Assembly: GCF_051014445.1 (NCBI RefSeq)
Contig: NW_027488366.1
Coordinates: 19,238,001 to 19,302,000 of the forward strand
Source: Colletes latitarsis
Lineage: Eukaryota > Arthropoda > Insecta > Hymenoptera > Colletidae
Direction: 5' to 3'
Length of the DNA stretch: 64,000 nt
Shown here: positions 22,090-37,418 of the stretch, piece by piece
Layout of the letters: each line of letters opens with the position of its first letter
Position numbering within the stretch: position 1 is the stretch's first letter
The notes under the pieces: model-generated
Database searches by the model: none
What the model saw: only the letters and a program-made list of their open reading frames with translations
Told to the model about the DNA's origin: nothing
Translations under genes and position numbers: made by a program

Positions 22090-25000
22090 AACAAGTATGC
22101 GAGAAATGCGAAGGTACGAGCCAGATGAGGGCAAATCCCAGACCTAACCGAGATATAACGGGCAATATCCTCTAAAGTATTAATCGAAACTAGGTTTAAT
22201 TGACTGGTTCGGTGTGGAACGTCATTATTACGTGATCCAAACCAGAAAAAACCCAGCATCTGGCCAACAAGTATGCGAAAAAAGCGAAAGTATGAGCAGG
22301 ATGATTGCAAATACCAGAACTAACCCAGACATAGCCAGCGTTATCCTCTAAAACACTAATCGGAACCAGCTTTTATTGACTGTTTCAGTGAGGTACCTCA
22401 TTACTACGTGGTACAAACTAGAAAAAACCCAGCATCTGGCCAACAAGTATGCGAAAAAAGCGAAAGTATGAGCAAGATGATTGCAAATACCAGAACTAAC
22501 CCAGACATAGCCAGCGTTATCCACTAAAATACTATTCGGAACCAGCTTCTATTGACTGTTTCAGTGTAGTACCACATTACTACGTGATACAAACCAGAAA
22601 AAGGCCAGGATCTGGCCAACAAGTATGCGAGAAATGCGAAGGTACGAGCCAGATGAGGGCAAATCCCAGACCTAACCGAGATATAACCGGCAATATCCTC
22701 TAAAATATTAATCGAAACTAGGTTTAATTGACTGTTTCGGTGTGGAACGTCATTATTACGTGATCCAAACCAGAAAAAACCCAGCATCTGGCCAACTAGT
22801 ATGCGAAAAAAACGAAAGTATGAGCAAGATGATTGCAAATACCAGAACTAACCCAGACATAGCCAGCGTTATCCTCTAAAATACTATTCGGAACCAGCTT
22901 CTATTGACTGTTTCAGTGTAGTACCACATTACTACGTGATACAAACCAGAAAATGGACAGGATCTGGCCAACAAGTATGCGAGAAATGCGAAAGTACGAA
23001 CCAGATGAGGGCAAATCCCAGACCTAACCGAGACAAAACCGGCGTTATCCTCTAAAATATTAATCGCAACCAGGTTTAATTGACTGTCCAGGTGTGGAAC
23101 CTCATTACTACGGGATCCAAACCAGAAAAAACCCAGCATCTGGCAAACAAGTATGCGAAAAATGCGAAAGTATGAGCCAGATGATTGCGAATACCAGAAC
23201 TAACCCAGACATAACCAGCGTTATCCTCTAAAACACTAATCGGAACCGGCTTTTATTGACTGTTTCAGTGTGGTACCACATTACTACGTGATCCAAACCA
23301 GAAAAAGCCCAGGATCTGGCCAACAAGTATGCGAAAAATGCGAAAGTACGGGCCAGATGAGGGCAAATCCCAGACCTAACCGAGACATAACCAGCGTTGT
23401 CCTCTAAAATACTATTCGGAACTAGCTTCTATTGACTGTTTCAGTGTGGTACCACATTACTACGTGATACAATCCAGAAAAAGCCCAGGATCTGGCCAAC
23501 AAGTATGCGAAAAATACGAAAGTACGAGCCAGATGAGGGCAAATCCCAGACCTAACCAAGACAAAACCGGCGTTATCCTCTAAAATATTAATCGCAACCA
23601 GGTTTAATTGACTGTATCGGTGTGGAACCTCATTACTACGGGATCCAAACCAGAAAAAACCCAGGATGTTGCCAACAAGTATGCGAAAAATGCGCAGGTA
23701 CGAGCCAGATGAGGGCAAATCCCGGATCTAACCGAGATATAACCGGCGTTATCCTCTAACATATTAATCGAAACCAGGTTTAATTGGCTGTTTCGGTGTG
23801 GAACGTTATTATTACGGGATCCAAACCAGAAAAAACCCAGCATCTGGCCAACAAATATGCGAAAAACGCGAAAGTATGGGCCAGATGATTGCAAATACCA
23901 GAACTAACCCAGACATAGCCAGCGTTATCCTCTAAAATACTATTCGGAACCAGCTTCTATTGACTGTTTCAGTGTAGTACCACATTACTACGTGATACAA
24001 ACCAGAAAAAGGCCAGGATCTGGCCAACAAGTATGCGAGAAATGCGAAAGTACGAACCAGATGAGGGCAAATCCCAGAACTAACCCAGACATAGCCAGCG
24101 TTATCCTCTAAAATACTATTCGGAACCAGCTTCTATTGACTGTTTCAGTGTAGTACCACATTACTACGTGATACAAACCAGAAAAAGGCCAGGATCTGGC
24201 CAACAAGTATGCGAGAAATGCGAAAGTACGAACCAGATGAGGGCAAATCCCAGACCTAACCGAGACAAAACCGGCGTTATCCTCTAAAATATTAATCGCA
24301 ACCAGGTTTAATTGACTGTTCAGGTGTGGAACCTCATTACTACGGGATCCAAACCAGAAAAAACCCAGCATCTGGCAAACAAGTATGCGAAAAAAGCGAA
24401 AGTATGAGCCAGATGATTGCGAATACCAGAACTAACCCAGACATAACCAGCGTTATCCTCTAAAATACTATTCGGAACTAGCTTCTATTGACTGTTTCAG
24501 TGTGGTACCACATTACTACGTGATCCAAACCAGAAAAAGCCCAGGATCTGGCCAACAAGTATGCGAAAAATGCGAAAGTACGGGCCAGATGAGGGCCAAT
24601 CCCAGACCTAACCGAGACATAACCAGCGTTGTCCTCTAAAATACTATTCGGAACTAGCTTCTATTGACTGCTTCAGTGTGGTACCACATTACTACGTGAT
24701 ACAAACCAGAAAAAGCCCAGGATCTGGCCAACAAGTATGCGAAAAATGCGAAAGTACGAGCCAGATGAGGGCAAATCCCAGACCTAACCAAGACATAACC
24801 GGCGTTATCCTCTAAAATATTAATCGCAACCAGGTTTAATTGACTGTTTCGGTGTGGAACCTAATTACTACGGGATCCAAACCAGAAAAAACCCAGGATC
24901 TTCCCAACAAATATGAGAAAAACGCGAAAGTATGAGCCAGATGATTGCAAATACCAGAACTAACCCAGACATAGCCAGCGTTATCCTCTAAAATACTATT

Positions 25001-26089
25001 CGGAACCAGCTTCTATTGACTGTTTCAGTGTGGTACCACATTACTACGTGATACAAACCAGAATAAGGCCAGGATATGGCCAACAAGTATGCGAAAAATG
25101 CGCAGGTACGAGCCAGATGAGGGCAAATCCCGGATCTAACCGAAATATAACCGGCGTTATCCTCTAACATATTAATCGAAACCAGGTTTAATTGGCTGTT
25201 TCGGTGTGGAACGTCATTATTACGGGATCCAAACCAGAAAAAACCCAGCATCTGGCCAACAAATATGCGAAAAACGCGAAAGTATGGGCCAGATGATTGC
25301 AAATACCAGAACTAACCCAGACATAGCCAGCGTTATCCTCTAAAATACTATTCGGAACCAGCTTCTATTGACTGTTTCAGTGTGGTACCACATAACTACG
25401 TGATCCAAATCAGCAAAAAGCCTAGGATCTGGCCAACAAGAATGCAAAAATGCGAAAGTACGGGCCAGATGAGGGCAAATCCCAGACCTAACCGAGATAT
25501 AACCGGTGTTATCCTCTAAAATATTAATCGCAACCAGGTTTAATTGACTGTTTCGGTGTGGAACTTCATTACTACGGGATCCTAACCAGAAAAAACCCAG
25601 GATCTGGCCAATAAATATGCGAAAAACGCGAAAGTATGGGCCAGATGATTGCAAATACCAGAACTAACCCAGACATAGCCAGCGTAATCCTCTAAAATAC
25701 TATTCGGAACCAGCTTCTATTGACTGTTTCAGTGTGGTTCCACATTACTACGTGATCGAAATCAGCAAAAAGCCTAGGATCTGGCCAACAAGAATGCAAA
25801 AATGCGAAACTACGGGCCAGGTGAGGGCAAATCCCAGACCTAACCGAGACATAACCAGCGTTATCCTCTAAAATATTAATCGCAACCAGGTTTAATTGAC
25901 TGTTTCGGTGTAATACCGCATTACTACGGGATCCTAACCAGAAAAAACCCAGCATCTGGCAAACAAGTATGCGAAAAAAGCGAAAGTATGAGCCAGATGA
26001 TTGCGAATACCAGAACTAACCCAGACATAACCAGCGTTATCCTCTAAAACACTAATCGGAACCAGCTTTTATTGACCGTTTCAGTGAGG

Positions 26090-28742
26090 TACCTCATTAC
26101 TACGTGGTCCAAACCAGAAAAAACCCAGGATCTGGCCAACAAGTATGCGAAAAATGCGAAAGTACGGGCCAGATGAGGGCCAATCCCAGACCTAACCGAG
26201 ACATAACCAGCGTTGTCCTCTAAAATACTATTCGGAACTAGCTTCCATTGACTGTTTCAGTGTGGTACCACATTACTACGTGATCCAAACCAGAAAAAGC
26301 CCAGGATCTGGCCAACAAGTATGCGAAAAATGCGAAAGTACGGGCCAGATGAGGGCCAATCCCAGACCTCACCGAGACATAACCAGCGTTGTCCTTTAAA
26401 ATACTATTCGGAACTAGCTTCTATTGACTGTTTCAGTGTGGTACCACATTACTACGTGATACAAACCAGAAAAAGCCCAGGATCTGGCCAACAAGTATGC
26501 GAAAAATGCGAAAGTACGAACCAGATGAGGGCAAATCCCAGACCTAACCAAGACATAACCGGCGTTATCCTCTAAAATATTAATCGCAACCAGGTTTAAT
26601 TGACTGTTTCGGTGTGGAACCTCATTACTACGGGATCCAAACCAGAAAAAACCCAGGATCTTGCCAACAAATATGCGAAAAACGCGAAAGTATGAGCCAG
26701 ATGATTGCAAATACCAGAACTAAGCCAGACATTGCCAACGTTATCCTCTAAAATACTATTCGGAACCAGCTTCTATTGACTGTTTCAGTGTGGTACCACA
26801 TTACTACGTGATACAAACCAGAATAAGGCCAGGATATGGCCAACAAGTATGCGAAAAATGCGCAGGTGCGAGCCAGATGAGGGAAAATCCCGGATCTAAC
26901 CGAGATATAACCGGCGTTATCCTCTAACATATTAATCGAAACCAGGTTTAATTGGCTGTTTCGGTGTGGAACCTCATTACTACGGGATCCAAACCAGAAA
27001 AAACCCAGGATCTTGCCACCAAATATGCGAAAAACGCGAATGTATGGGCCAGATGATTGCAAATACCAGAACTAACCCAGACATAGCCAGCGTTATCCTC
27101 TAAAATACTATTCGGAACCAGCTTCTATTGACTGTTTCAGTGTGGTACCACATTACTACGTGATCCAAATCAGCAAAAAGCCTAGGATCTGGCCAACAAG
27201 AATGCAAAAATGCGAAACTACGGGCCAGGTGAGGGCAAATCCCAGACCTAAACGAGACATAACCAGCGTTATCCTCTAAAATATTAATCACAACCAGGTT
27301 TAATTGACTGTTTCGGTGTAGTACCGCAATACTACGGGATCCTAACCAGAAAAAACCCAGCATCTGGCCAATAAATATGCGAAACACGCGAAAGTATGGG
27401 CCAGATGATTGCAAATACCAGAACTAACCCAGACATAGCCAGCGTTATCCTCTAAAACACTAATCGGAACCAGCTTTTATTGACCGTTTCAGTGAGGTAC
27501 CTCATTACTACGTGGTCCAAACCAGAAAAAACCCAGCATCTGGCCAACAAGTATGCGAAAAATGCGAAAGTACGGGCCAGATGAGGGCCAATCCCAGACC
27601 TAACCGAGACATAACCAGCGTTGTCCTCTAAAATACTATTCGGAACTAGCTTTCATTGACTGTTTCAGTGTGGTACCTCATTACTACGTGGTCCAAACCA
27701 GAAAAAACCCAGGATCTGGCCAACAAGTATGCGAAAAATGCGAAAGTACAGGCCAGATGGGGTCCAATCCCAGACCTAACCGTGACATAACCAGCGTTGT
27801 CCTCTAAAATACTATTCGGAACTAGCTTCCATTGACGGTTTCAGTGTGGTACCACATTACTACGTGATCCAAACCAGAAAAAGCCCAGGATCTGGCCAAC
27901 AAGTATGCGAAAAATGCGAAAGTACGGGCTAGATGAGGGCCAATCCCAGACCCAACCGAGACATAACCAGCGTTGTCCTCTAAAATACTATTCGGAACTA
28001 GCTTCTATTGACTGTTTCAGTGTGGTACCACATTACTACGTGATACAAACCAGAAAAAGCCCAGGATCTGGCCAACAAGTATGTGAAAAATGCGAAAGTA
28101 CGAACCAGATGAGGGCAAATCCCAGACCTAACCAAGACATAACCGGCGTTATCCTCTAAAATATTAATCGCAACCAGGTTTAATTGACTGTTTCGGTGTG
28201 GAACCTCATTACTACGGGATCCAAACCAGAAAAAACCCAGGATCTTGCCAACAAATATGCGAAAAACGCGAAAGTATGAGCCAGATGATTGCAAATACCA
28301 GAACTAAGCCAGACATAGCCAGCGTTATCCTCTAAAATACTATTCGGAACCAACTTCTATTGACTGTTTCAGTGTGGTACCACATTACTACGTGATACAA
28401 ACCAGAATAAGGCCAGGATATGGCCAACAAGTATGCGAAAAATGCGCAGGTACGAGCCAGATGAGGGCAAATCCCGGATCTAACCGAGATATAACCGGCG
28501 TTATCCTCTAACATATTAATCGAAACCAGGTTTAATTGGCTGTTTCGGTGTGGAACCTCATTACTACGGGATCCAAACCAGAAAAAACCCAGGATCTTGC
28601 CAACAAATATGCGAAAAACGCGAAAGTATGAGCCAGTTGATTGCAAATACCAGAACTAAGCCAGACATAGCCAGCGTTATCCTCTAAAATACTATTCGGA
28701 ACCAGCTTCTATTGACTGTTTCAGTGTGGTACCACATTACTA
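26090..28742 (+). repeat. 9-mer duplication, 1584-bp spacing (block B)
   Basis: About 26090-27158 matches 27674-28742 at an offset of exactly 1584 bases (9 monomers). Shared marks include the rare CTAGCTTCCATTGAC near 26240 and 27824. An odd number of monomers puts the b1/b2 alternation out of phase across the junction. Confidence 0.65.
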
Positions 28743-30164
28743 CGTGATACAAACCAGAATAAGGCCAGGATATGGCCAACAAGTATGCGAAAAATGCGCA
28801 GGTACGAGCCAGATGAGGGCAAATCCCGGATCTAACCGAGATATAACCGGCGTTATCCTCTAACATATTAATCGAAACCAGGTTTAATTGGCAGTTTCGT
28901 TGTGGAACGTCATTATTACGGGATCCAAACCAGAAAAAACCCAGCATCTGGCCAACAAATATGCGAAAAATGCGAAGGTACGAGCCAGATGATTGCAAAT
29001 ACCAGAACTAACCGAGACATAACCTGCGTTATCCTCTAAAATTTTAATCGCAACCAGGTTTAATTGACTGTTTCAGTGTAGTACCACATTACTACGTGAT
29101 CCTAACAATAGAAAAACACAGGATCTGGCCATTCAAGTATGCGAAAAATGCGAAAGTACGAGCCAGATGAGGGCAAATCCCAGAACTAACCGAGACATAA
29201 CCAGCGTTATCCTCTAAAATATTAATCGCAACCAGGTTTAATTGACTGTTTCAGTGTGGTCCCACATTACTACTTGGTCCAAGCCAGAACAAGGCCAGGA
29301 TCTGGCCAACAAGTATGCGAGAAATGCGAAGGTACGAGCCAGATGAGGGCAAATCCCAGACCTAACCGAGATATAACCGGCAATATCCTCTAAAATATTA
29401 ATCGAAACTAGGTTTAATTGACTGTTTCGGTGTGGAACGTCATTATTACGTGATCCAAACCAGAAAAAACCCAGCATCTGGCCAACAAGTATGCGAGAAA
29501 TGCGAAAGTACGAGCCAGATGATTGCAAATACCAGAACTAACCCAGACATAACAAGCGTTATCCTCTAAAACACTAATCGGAACCAGCTTCTATTGACTG
29601 TTTCAGTGTAGTACCACATTAGTACGTGATACAAACCAGAAAAAGGCGAGGATCTGGCCAACAAGTATGCGAGAAATGCGAAGGTACGAGCCAGATGAGG
29701 GCAAGTCCCAGACCTAACCGAGATATAACCGGCAATATCCTCTAAAATATTAATCGAAACTAGGTTTAATTGACTGTTTCGGTGTGGAACGTCATTATTA
29801 CGTGATCCAAACCAGAAAAAACCCAGCATCTGGCCAACAAGTATGCGAGAAATGCGAAAGTACGAGCCAGATGATTGCAAATACCAGAACTAACCCAGAC
29901 ATAACCAGCGTTATCCTCTAAAACACTAATCGGAACCAGCTTCTATTGACTGTTTCAGTGTAGTACCACATTACTACGTGATACAAACCAGAAAAAGGCC
30001 AGGATCTGGCCAACAAGTATGCGAGAAATGCGAAAGTACGAACCAGATGAGGGCAAATCCCAGACCTAACCGAGACAAAGCCGGCGTTATCCTCTAAAAT
30101 ATTAATCGCAACCAGGTTTAATTGACTGTTCAGGTGTGGAACCTCATTACTACGGGATCCAAAC

Positions 30165-33100
30165 CAGAAAAAACCCAGCATCTGGCAAACAAGTATGCGA
30201 AAAAAGCGAAAGTATGAGCCAGATGATTGCGAATACCAGAACTAACCCAGACATAACCAGCGTTATCCTCTAAAACACTAATCGGAACCAGCTTTTATTG
30301 ACCGTTTCAGTGAGGTACCTCATTACTACGTGGTCCAAACCAGAAAAGACCCAGGATCTGGCCAACAAGTATGCGAAAAATGCGAAAGTACGGGCCAGAT
30401 GAGGGCCAATCCCAGACCTAACCGAGACATAACCAGCGTTGTCCTCTAAAATACTATTCGGAACTAGCTTCTATTGACTGTTTCAGTGTGGTACCACATT
30501 ACTACGTGATCCAAACCAGAAAAAGCCCAGGATCTGGCCAACAAGTATGCGAAAAATGCGAAAGTACGGGCCAGATGAGGGCCAATCTCAGACCTAACCG
30601 AGACATAACCAGCGTTGTCCTCTAAAATACTATTCGGAACTAGATCCTATTGACTGTTTCAGTGTGGTACCACATTACTACGTGATACAAACCAGAAAAA
30701 GCCCAGGATCTGGCCAACAAGTATGCGAAAAATGCGAAAGTACGAGCCAGATGAGGGCAAATCCCAGACCTAACCAAGACATAACCGGCGTTATCCTCTA
30801 AAATATTAATCGCAACCAGGTTTAATTGACTGTTTCGGTGTGGAACCTCATTACTACGGGATCCAAACCAGAAAAAACCCAGGATCTTCCCAACAAATAT
30901 GCGAAAAACGCGAAAGTATGAGCCAGATGATTGCAAATACCAGAACTAACCCAGACATAGCCAGCGTTATCCTCTAAAATACTATTCGGAACCAGCTTCT
31001 ATTGACTGTTTCAGTGTGGTACCACATTACTACGTGATACAAACCAGAATAAGGCCAGGATATGGCCAACAAGTATGCGAAAAATGCGCAGGTACGAGCC
31101 AGATGAGGGCAAATCCCGGATCTAACCGAGATATAACCGGCGTTATCCTCTAACATATTAATCGAAACCAGGTTTAATTGGCTGTTTCGGTGTGGAACGT
31201 CATTATTACGGGATCCAAACCAGAAAAAACCCAGCATCTGGCCAACAAATATGCGAAAACCGCGAAAGTATGGGCCAGATGATTGCAAATACCAGAACTA
31301 ACTCAGACATAGCCAGCGTTATCCTCTAAAATACTATTCGGAACCAGATTCTATTGACTGTTTCAGTGTGGTACCACATTACTACGCGATCCAAATCAGC
31401 AAAAAGCCTAGGATCTGGCCAACAAGAATGCAAAAATGCGAAACTACGGGCCAGGTGAGGGCAAATCCCAGACCTAACCGAGACATAACCAGCGTTATCC
31501 TCTAAAATATTAATCGCAACCTGGTTTAATTGACTGTTTCGGTGTAGTACCGCATTACTACGTGATACAAACCAGAAAAAGGCCAGGATCTGGCCAACAA
31601 GTATGCGAGAAATGCGAAAGTACGAACCAGATGAGGGCAAATCCCAGACCTAACCGAGACAAAACCGGCGTTATCCTCTAAAATATTAATCGCAACCAGG
31701 TTTAATTGACTGTTCAGGTGTGGAACCTCATTACTACGGGATCCAAACCAGAAAAAACCCAGCATCTGGCAAACAAGTATGCGAAAAAAGCGAAAGTATG
31801 AGCCAAATGATTGCGAATACCAGAACTAACCCAGACATAACCAGCGTTATCCTCTAAAACACTAATCGGAACCAGCTTTTATTGACCGTTTCAGTGAGGT
31901 ACCTCATTACTACGTGGTCCAAACCAGAAAAAACCCAGGATCTGGCCAACAAGTATGCGAAAAATGCGAAAGTACGGGCCAGATGAGGGCAAATCCCAGA
32001 CCTAACCAAGACATAACCGGCGTTATCCTCTAAAATATTAATCGCAACCAGGTTTAATTGACTGTTTCGGTGTGGAACCTCATTACTACGGGATCCTAAC
32101 CAGAAAAAACCCAGGATCTGGCCAATAAATATGCGAAAAACGCGAAAGTATGGGCCAGATGATTGCAAATACCAGAACTAACCCAGACATAGCCAGCGTT
32201 ATCCTCTAAAATACTATTCGGAACCTGATTCTATTGACTGTTTCAGTGTGGTACCACATTACTACGCGATCCAAATCAGCAAAAAGCCTAGGATCTGGCC
32301 AACAAGAATGCAAAAATGCGAAAGTACGGGCCAGATGAGGGCAAATCCCAGACCTAACCGAGACATAACCGGCGTTATCCTCTAAAATATTAATCGCAAC
32401 CAGGTTTAATTGACTGTTTCGGTGTGGAACCTCATTACTACGGGATCCTAACCAGAAAAAACCCAGGATCTGGCCAATAAATATGCGAAAAACGCGAAAG
32501 TATGGGCCAGATGATTGCAAATACCAGAACTAACCCAGACATAGCCAGCGTTATCCTCTAAAATACTATTCGGAACTAGCTTCTATTGACTGTTTCAGTG
32601 TGGTACCACATTACTACGTGATACAAACCAGAAAAAGCCCAGGATCTGGCCAACAAGTATGCGAAAAATGCGAAAGTACGAGCCAGATGAGGGCAAATCC
32701 CGGATCTAACCGAGATATAACCGGCGTTATCCTCTAACATATTAATCGAAACCAGGTTTAATTGGCTGTTTCGGTGTGGAACGTCATTATTACGGGATCC
32801 AAACCAGAGAAAACCCAGCATCTAGTCAACAAATATGCGAAAAACGCGAAAGTATGGGCCAGATGATTGCAAATACCAGAACTAACCCAGACATAGCCAG
32901 CGTTATCCTCTAAAATACTATTCGGAACCAGCTTCTATTGACTGTTTCAGTGTGGTACCACATAACTACGTGATCCAAATCAGCAAAAAGCCTAGGATCT
33001 GGCCAACAAGAATGCAAAAATGCGAAAGTACGGGCCAGATGAGGGCAAATCCCAGACCTAACCGAGATATAACCGGCGTTATCCTCTAAAATATTAATCG

Positions 33101-35785
33101 CAACCAGGTTTAATTGACTGTTTCGGTGTGGAACCTCATTACTACGGGATCCTAACCAGAAAAAACCCAGGATCTGGACAATCAATATGCGAAAAACGCG
33201 AAAGTATGGGCCAGATGATTGCAAATACCAGAACTAACCCAGACATAACCAGCGTTATCCTCTAAAACACTAATCGGAACCAGCTTTTATTGACCATCTC
33301 AGTGAGGTACCTCATTACTACGTGGTCCAAACCAGAAAAAACCCAGGATCTGGCCAACAAGTATGCGAAAAATGCGAAAGTACGGGCCAGATGAGGGCCA
33401 ATCCCAGACCTAACCGAGACATAACCAGCGTTGTCCTCTAAAATACTATTCGGAACTAGCTTCTATTGACTGTTTCAGTGTGGTACCACATTACTACGTG
33501 ATCCAAATCAGCAAGGAGCCTAGGATCTGGCCAACAAGAATGCAAAAATGCGAAACTACGGGCCAGGTGAGGGCAAATCCCAGACCTAACCGAGACATAA
33601 CCAGCGTTATCCTCTAAAATATTAATCGCAACCAGGTTTAATTGACTGTTTCGGTGTAGTACCGCATTACTACGGGATCCTAACCAGAAAAAACCCAGCA
33701 TCTGGCAAACAAGTATGCGAAAAAAGCGAAATTATGAGCCAGATGATTGCGAATACCAGAACTAACCCAGACATAACCAGCGTTATCCTCTAAAACACTA
33801 ATCGGAACCAGCTTTTATTGACCGTTTCAGTGAGGTACCTCATTACTACGTGGTCCAAACCAGAAAAAACCCAGGATCTGGCCAACAAGTATGCGAAAAA
33901 TGCGAAAGTACGGGCCAGATGAGGGCCAATCCCAGACCTAACCGAGACATAACCAGCGTTGTCCTCTAAAATACTATTCGGAACTAGCTTCTATTGACTG
34001 TTTCAGTGTGGTACCACATTACTACGTGATCCAAACCAGAAAAAGCCCAGGATCTGGCCAACAAGTATGCGAAAAATGCGAAAGTACGGGCCAGATGAGG
34101 GCCAATCTCAGACCTAACCGAGACATAACCAGCGTTGTCCTCTAAAATACTATTCGGAACTAGATCCTATTGACTGTTTCAGTGTGGTACCACATTACTA
34201 CGTGATACAAACCAGAAAAAGCCCAGGATCTGGCCAACAAGTATGCGAAAAATGCGAAAGTACGAGCCAGATGAGGGCAAATCCCAGACCTAACCAAGAC
34301 ATAACCGGCGTTATCCTCTAAAATATTAATCGCAACCAGGTTTAATTGACTGTTTCGGTGTGGAACCTCATTACTACGGGATCCAAACCAGAAAAAACCC
34401 AGGATCTTCCCAACAAATATGCGAAAAACGCGAAAGTATGAGCCAGATGATTGCAAATACCAGAACTAACCCAGACATAGCCAGCGTTATCCTCTAAAAT
34501 ACTATTCGGAACCAGCTTCTATTGACTGTTTCAGTGTGGTACCACATTACTACGTGATACAAACCAGAATAAGGCCAGGATATGGCCAACAAGTATGCGA
34601 AAAATGCGCAGGTACGAGCCAGATGAGGGCAAATCCCGGATCTAACCGAGATATAACCGGCGTTATCCTCTAACATATTAATCGAAACCAGGTTTAATTG
34701 GCTGTTTCGGTGTGGAACGTCATTATTACGGGATCCAAACCAGAAAAAACCCAGCATCTGGCCAACAAATATGCGAAAAACGCGAAAGTATGGGCCAGAT
34801 GATTGCAAATACCAGAACTAACCCAGGCATAGCCAGCGTTATCCTCTAAAATACTATTCGGAACCAGCTTCTATTGACTGTTTCAGTGTGGTACCACATA
34901 ACTACGTGATCCAAATCAGCAAAATCCTAGGATCTGGCCAACAAGAATGCAAAAATGCGAAACTACGGGCCAGGTGAAGGCAAATCCCAGACCTAACCGA
35001 GACATAACCAGCGTTATCCTCTAAAATATTAATCGCAACCTGGTTTAATTGACTGTTTCGGTGTAGTACCGCATTACTACGTGATACAAACCAGAAAAAG
35101 GCCAGGATCTGGCCAACAAGTATGCGAGAAATGCGAAAGTACGAACCAGATGAGGGCAAATCCCAGACCTAACCGAGACAAAACCGGCGTTATCCTCTAA
35201 AATATTAATCGCAACCAGGTTTAATTGACTGTTCAGGTGTGGAACCTCATTACTACGGGATCCAAACCAGAAAAAACCCAGCATCTGGCAAACAAGTATG
35301 CGAAAAAAGCGAAAGTATGAGCCAAATGATTGCGAATACCAGAACTAACCCAGACATAACCAGCGTTATCCTCTAAAACACTAATCGGAACCAGCTTTTA
35401 TTGACCGTTTCAGTGAGGTACCTCATTACTACGTGGTCCAAACCAGAAAAAACCCAGGATCTGGCCAACAAGTATGCGAAAAATGCGAAAGTACGAGCCA
35501 GATGAGGGCAAATCCCGGATCTAACCGAGACATAACCGGCGTTATCCTCTAAAATATTAATCGCAACCAGGTTTAATTGACTGTTTCGGTGTGGAACCTC
35601 ATTACTACGGGATCCTAACCAGAAAAAACCCAGGATCTGGCCAATAAATATGCGAAAAACGCGAAAGTATGGGCCAGATGATTGCAAATACCAGAACTAA
35701 CCCAGACATAGCCAGCGTTATCCTCTAAAATACTATTCGGAACCAGATTCTATTGACTGTTTCAGTGTGGTACCACATTACTACG
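30165..35785 (+). repeat. 20-mer repeat, ~3520-bp spacing (block B)
   Basis: About 30165-32265 matches 33685-35785. The offset is 3520 bases at first and 3519 after a one-base loss near 34924 (CAAAATCC against CAAAAAGCC). Shared rare marks include CTAGATCCTATTGAC and ATCTTCCCAACAAATATG. Confidence 0.65.
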
Positions 35786-37418
35786 TGATACAAACCAGAA
35801 AAAGCCCAGGATCTGGCCAACAAGTATGCGAAAAATGCGAAAGTACGAGCCAGATGAGGGCAAATCCCGGATCTAACCGAGATATAACCGGCGTTGTCCT
35901 CTAAAATACTATTCGGAACTAGCTTCTATTGACTGTTTCAGTGTGGTACCACATTACTACGTGATCCAAATCAGCAAGAAGCCTAGGATCTGGCCAACAA
36001 GAATGCAAAAATGCGAAACTACGGGCCAGGTGAGGGCAAATCCCAGACCTAACCGAGACATAACCAGCGTTATCCTCTAAAATATTAATCGCAACCAGGT
36101 TTAATTGACTGTTTCGGTGTAGTACCGCATTACTACGGGATCCTAACCAGAAAAAACCCAGCATCTGGCAAACAAGTATGCGAAAAAAGCGAAATTATGA
36201 GCCAGATGATTGCGAATACCAGAACTAACCCAGACATAACCAGCGTTATCCTCTAAAACACTAATCGGAACCAGCTTTTATTGACCGTTTCAGTGAGGTA
36301 CCTCATTACTACGTGGTCCAAACCAGAAAAAACCCAGGATCTGGCCAACAAGTATGCGAAAAATGCGAAAGTACGGGCCAGATGAGGGCCAATCCCAGAC
36401 CTAACCGAGACATAACCAGCGTTGTCCTCTAAAATACTATTCGGAACTAGCTTCTATTGACTGTTTCAGTGTGGTACCACATTACTACGTGATCCAAACC
36501 AGAAAAAGCCCAGGATCTGGCCAACAAGTATGCGAAAAATGCGAAAGTACGGGCCAGATGAGGGCCAATCTCAGACCTAACCGAGACATAACCAGCGTTG
36601 TCCTCTAAAATACTATTCGGAACTAGATCCTATTGACTGTTTCAGTGTGGTACCACATTACTACGTGATACAAACCAGAAAAAGCCCAGGATCTGGCCAA
36701 CAAGTATGCGAAAAATGCGAAAGTACGAGCCAGATGAGGGCAAATCCCAGACCTAACCAAGACATAACCGGCGTTATCCTCTAAAATATTAATCGCAACC
36801 AGGTTTAATTGACTGTTTCGGTGTGGAACCTCATTACTACGGGATCCAAACCAGAAAAAACCCAGGATCTTCCCAACAAATATGCGAAAAACGCGAAAGT
36901 ATGAGCCAGATGATTGCAAATACCAGAACTAACCCAGACATAGCCAGCGTTATCCTCTAAAATACTATTCGGAACCAGCTTCTATTGACTGTTTCAGTGT
37001 GGTACCACATTACTACGTGATACAAACCAGAATAAGGCCAGGATATGGCCAACAAGTATGCGAAAAATGCGCAGGTACGAGCCAGATGAGGGCAAATCCC
37101 GGATCTAACCGAGATATAACCGGCGTTATCCTCTAACATATTAATCGAAACCAGGTTTAATTGGCTGTTTCGGTGTGGAACGTCATTATTACGGGATCCA
37201 AACCAGAAAAAACCCAGCATCTGGCCAACAAATATGCGAAAAACGCGAAAGTATGGGCCAGATGATTGCAAATACCAGTACTAACCCAGGCATAGCCAGC
37301 GTTATCCTCTAAAATACTATTCGGAACCAGCTTCTATTGACTGTTTCAGTGTGGTACCACATAACTACGTGATCCAAATCAGCAAAAAGCCTAGGATCTG
37401 GCCAACAAGAATGCAAAA
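33430..37418 (+). repeat. 14-mer repeat, ~2463-bp spacing (block B)
   Basis: About 33430-34955 matches 35893-37418 at an offset of 2463 bases. Both contain the rare CCCAGGCATAGCC (near 34824 and 37286). This unit overlaps the 20-mer on the left and the 21-mer on the right, so block B is a chain of overlapping duplications, not one regular higher-order repeat. Confidence 0.65.

Noticed and set aside
29090..29150. Possible small foreign insertion (CCTAACAATAGAAAAACACAGG, GGCCATTCAAG)
   Set aside because: The text aligns with a normal B monomer after a few point changes and one- or two-base indels.
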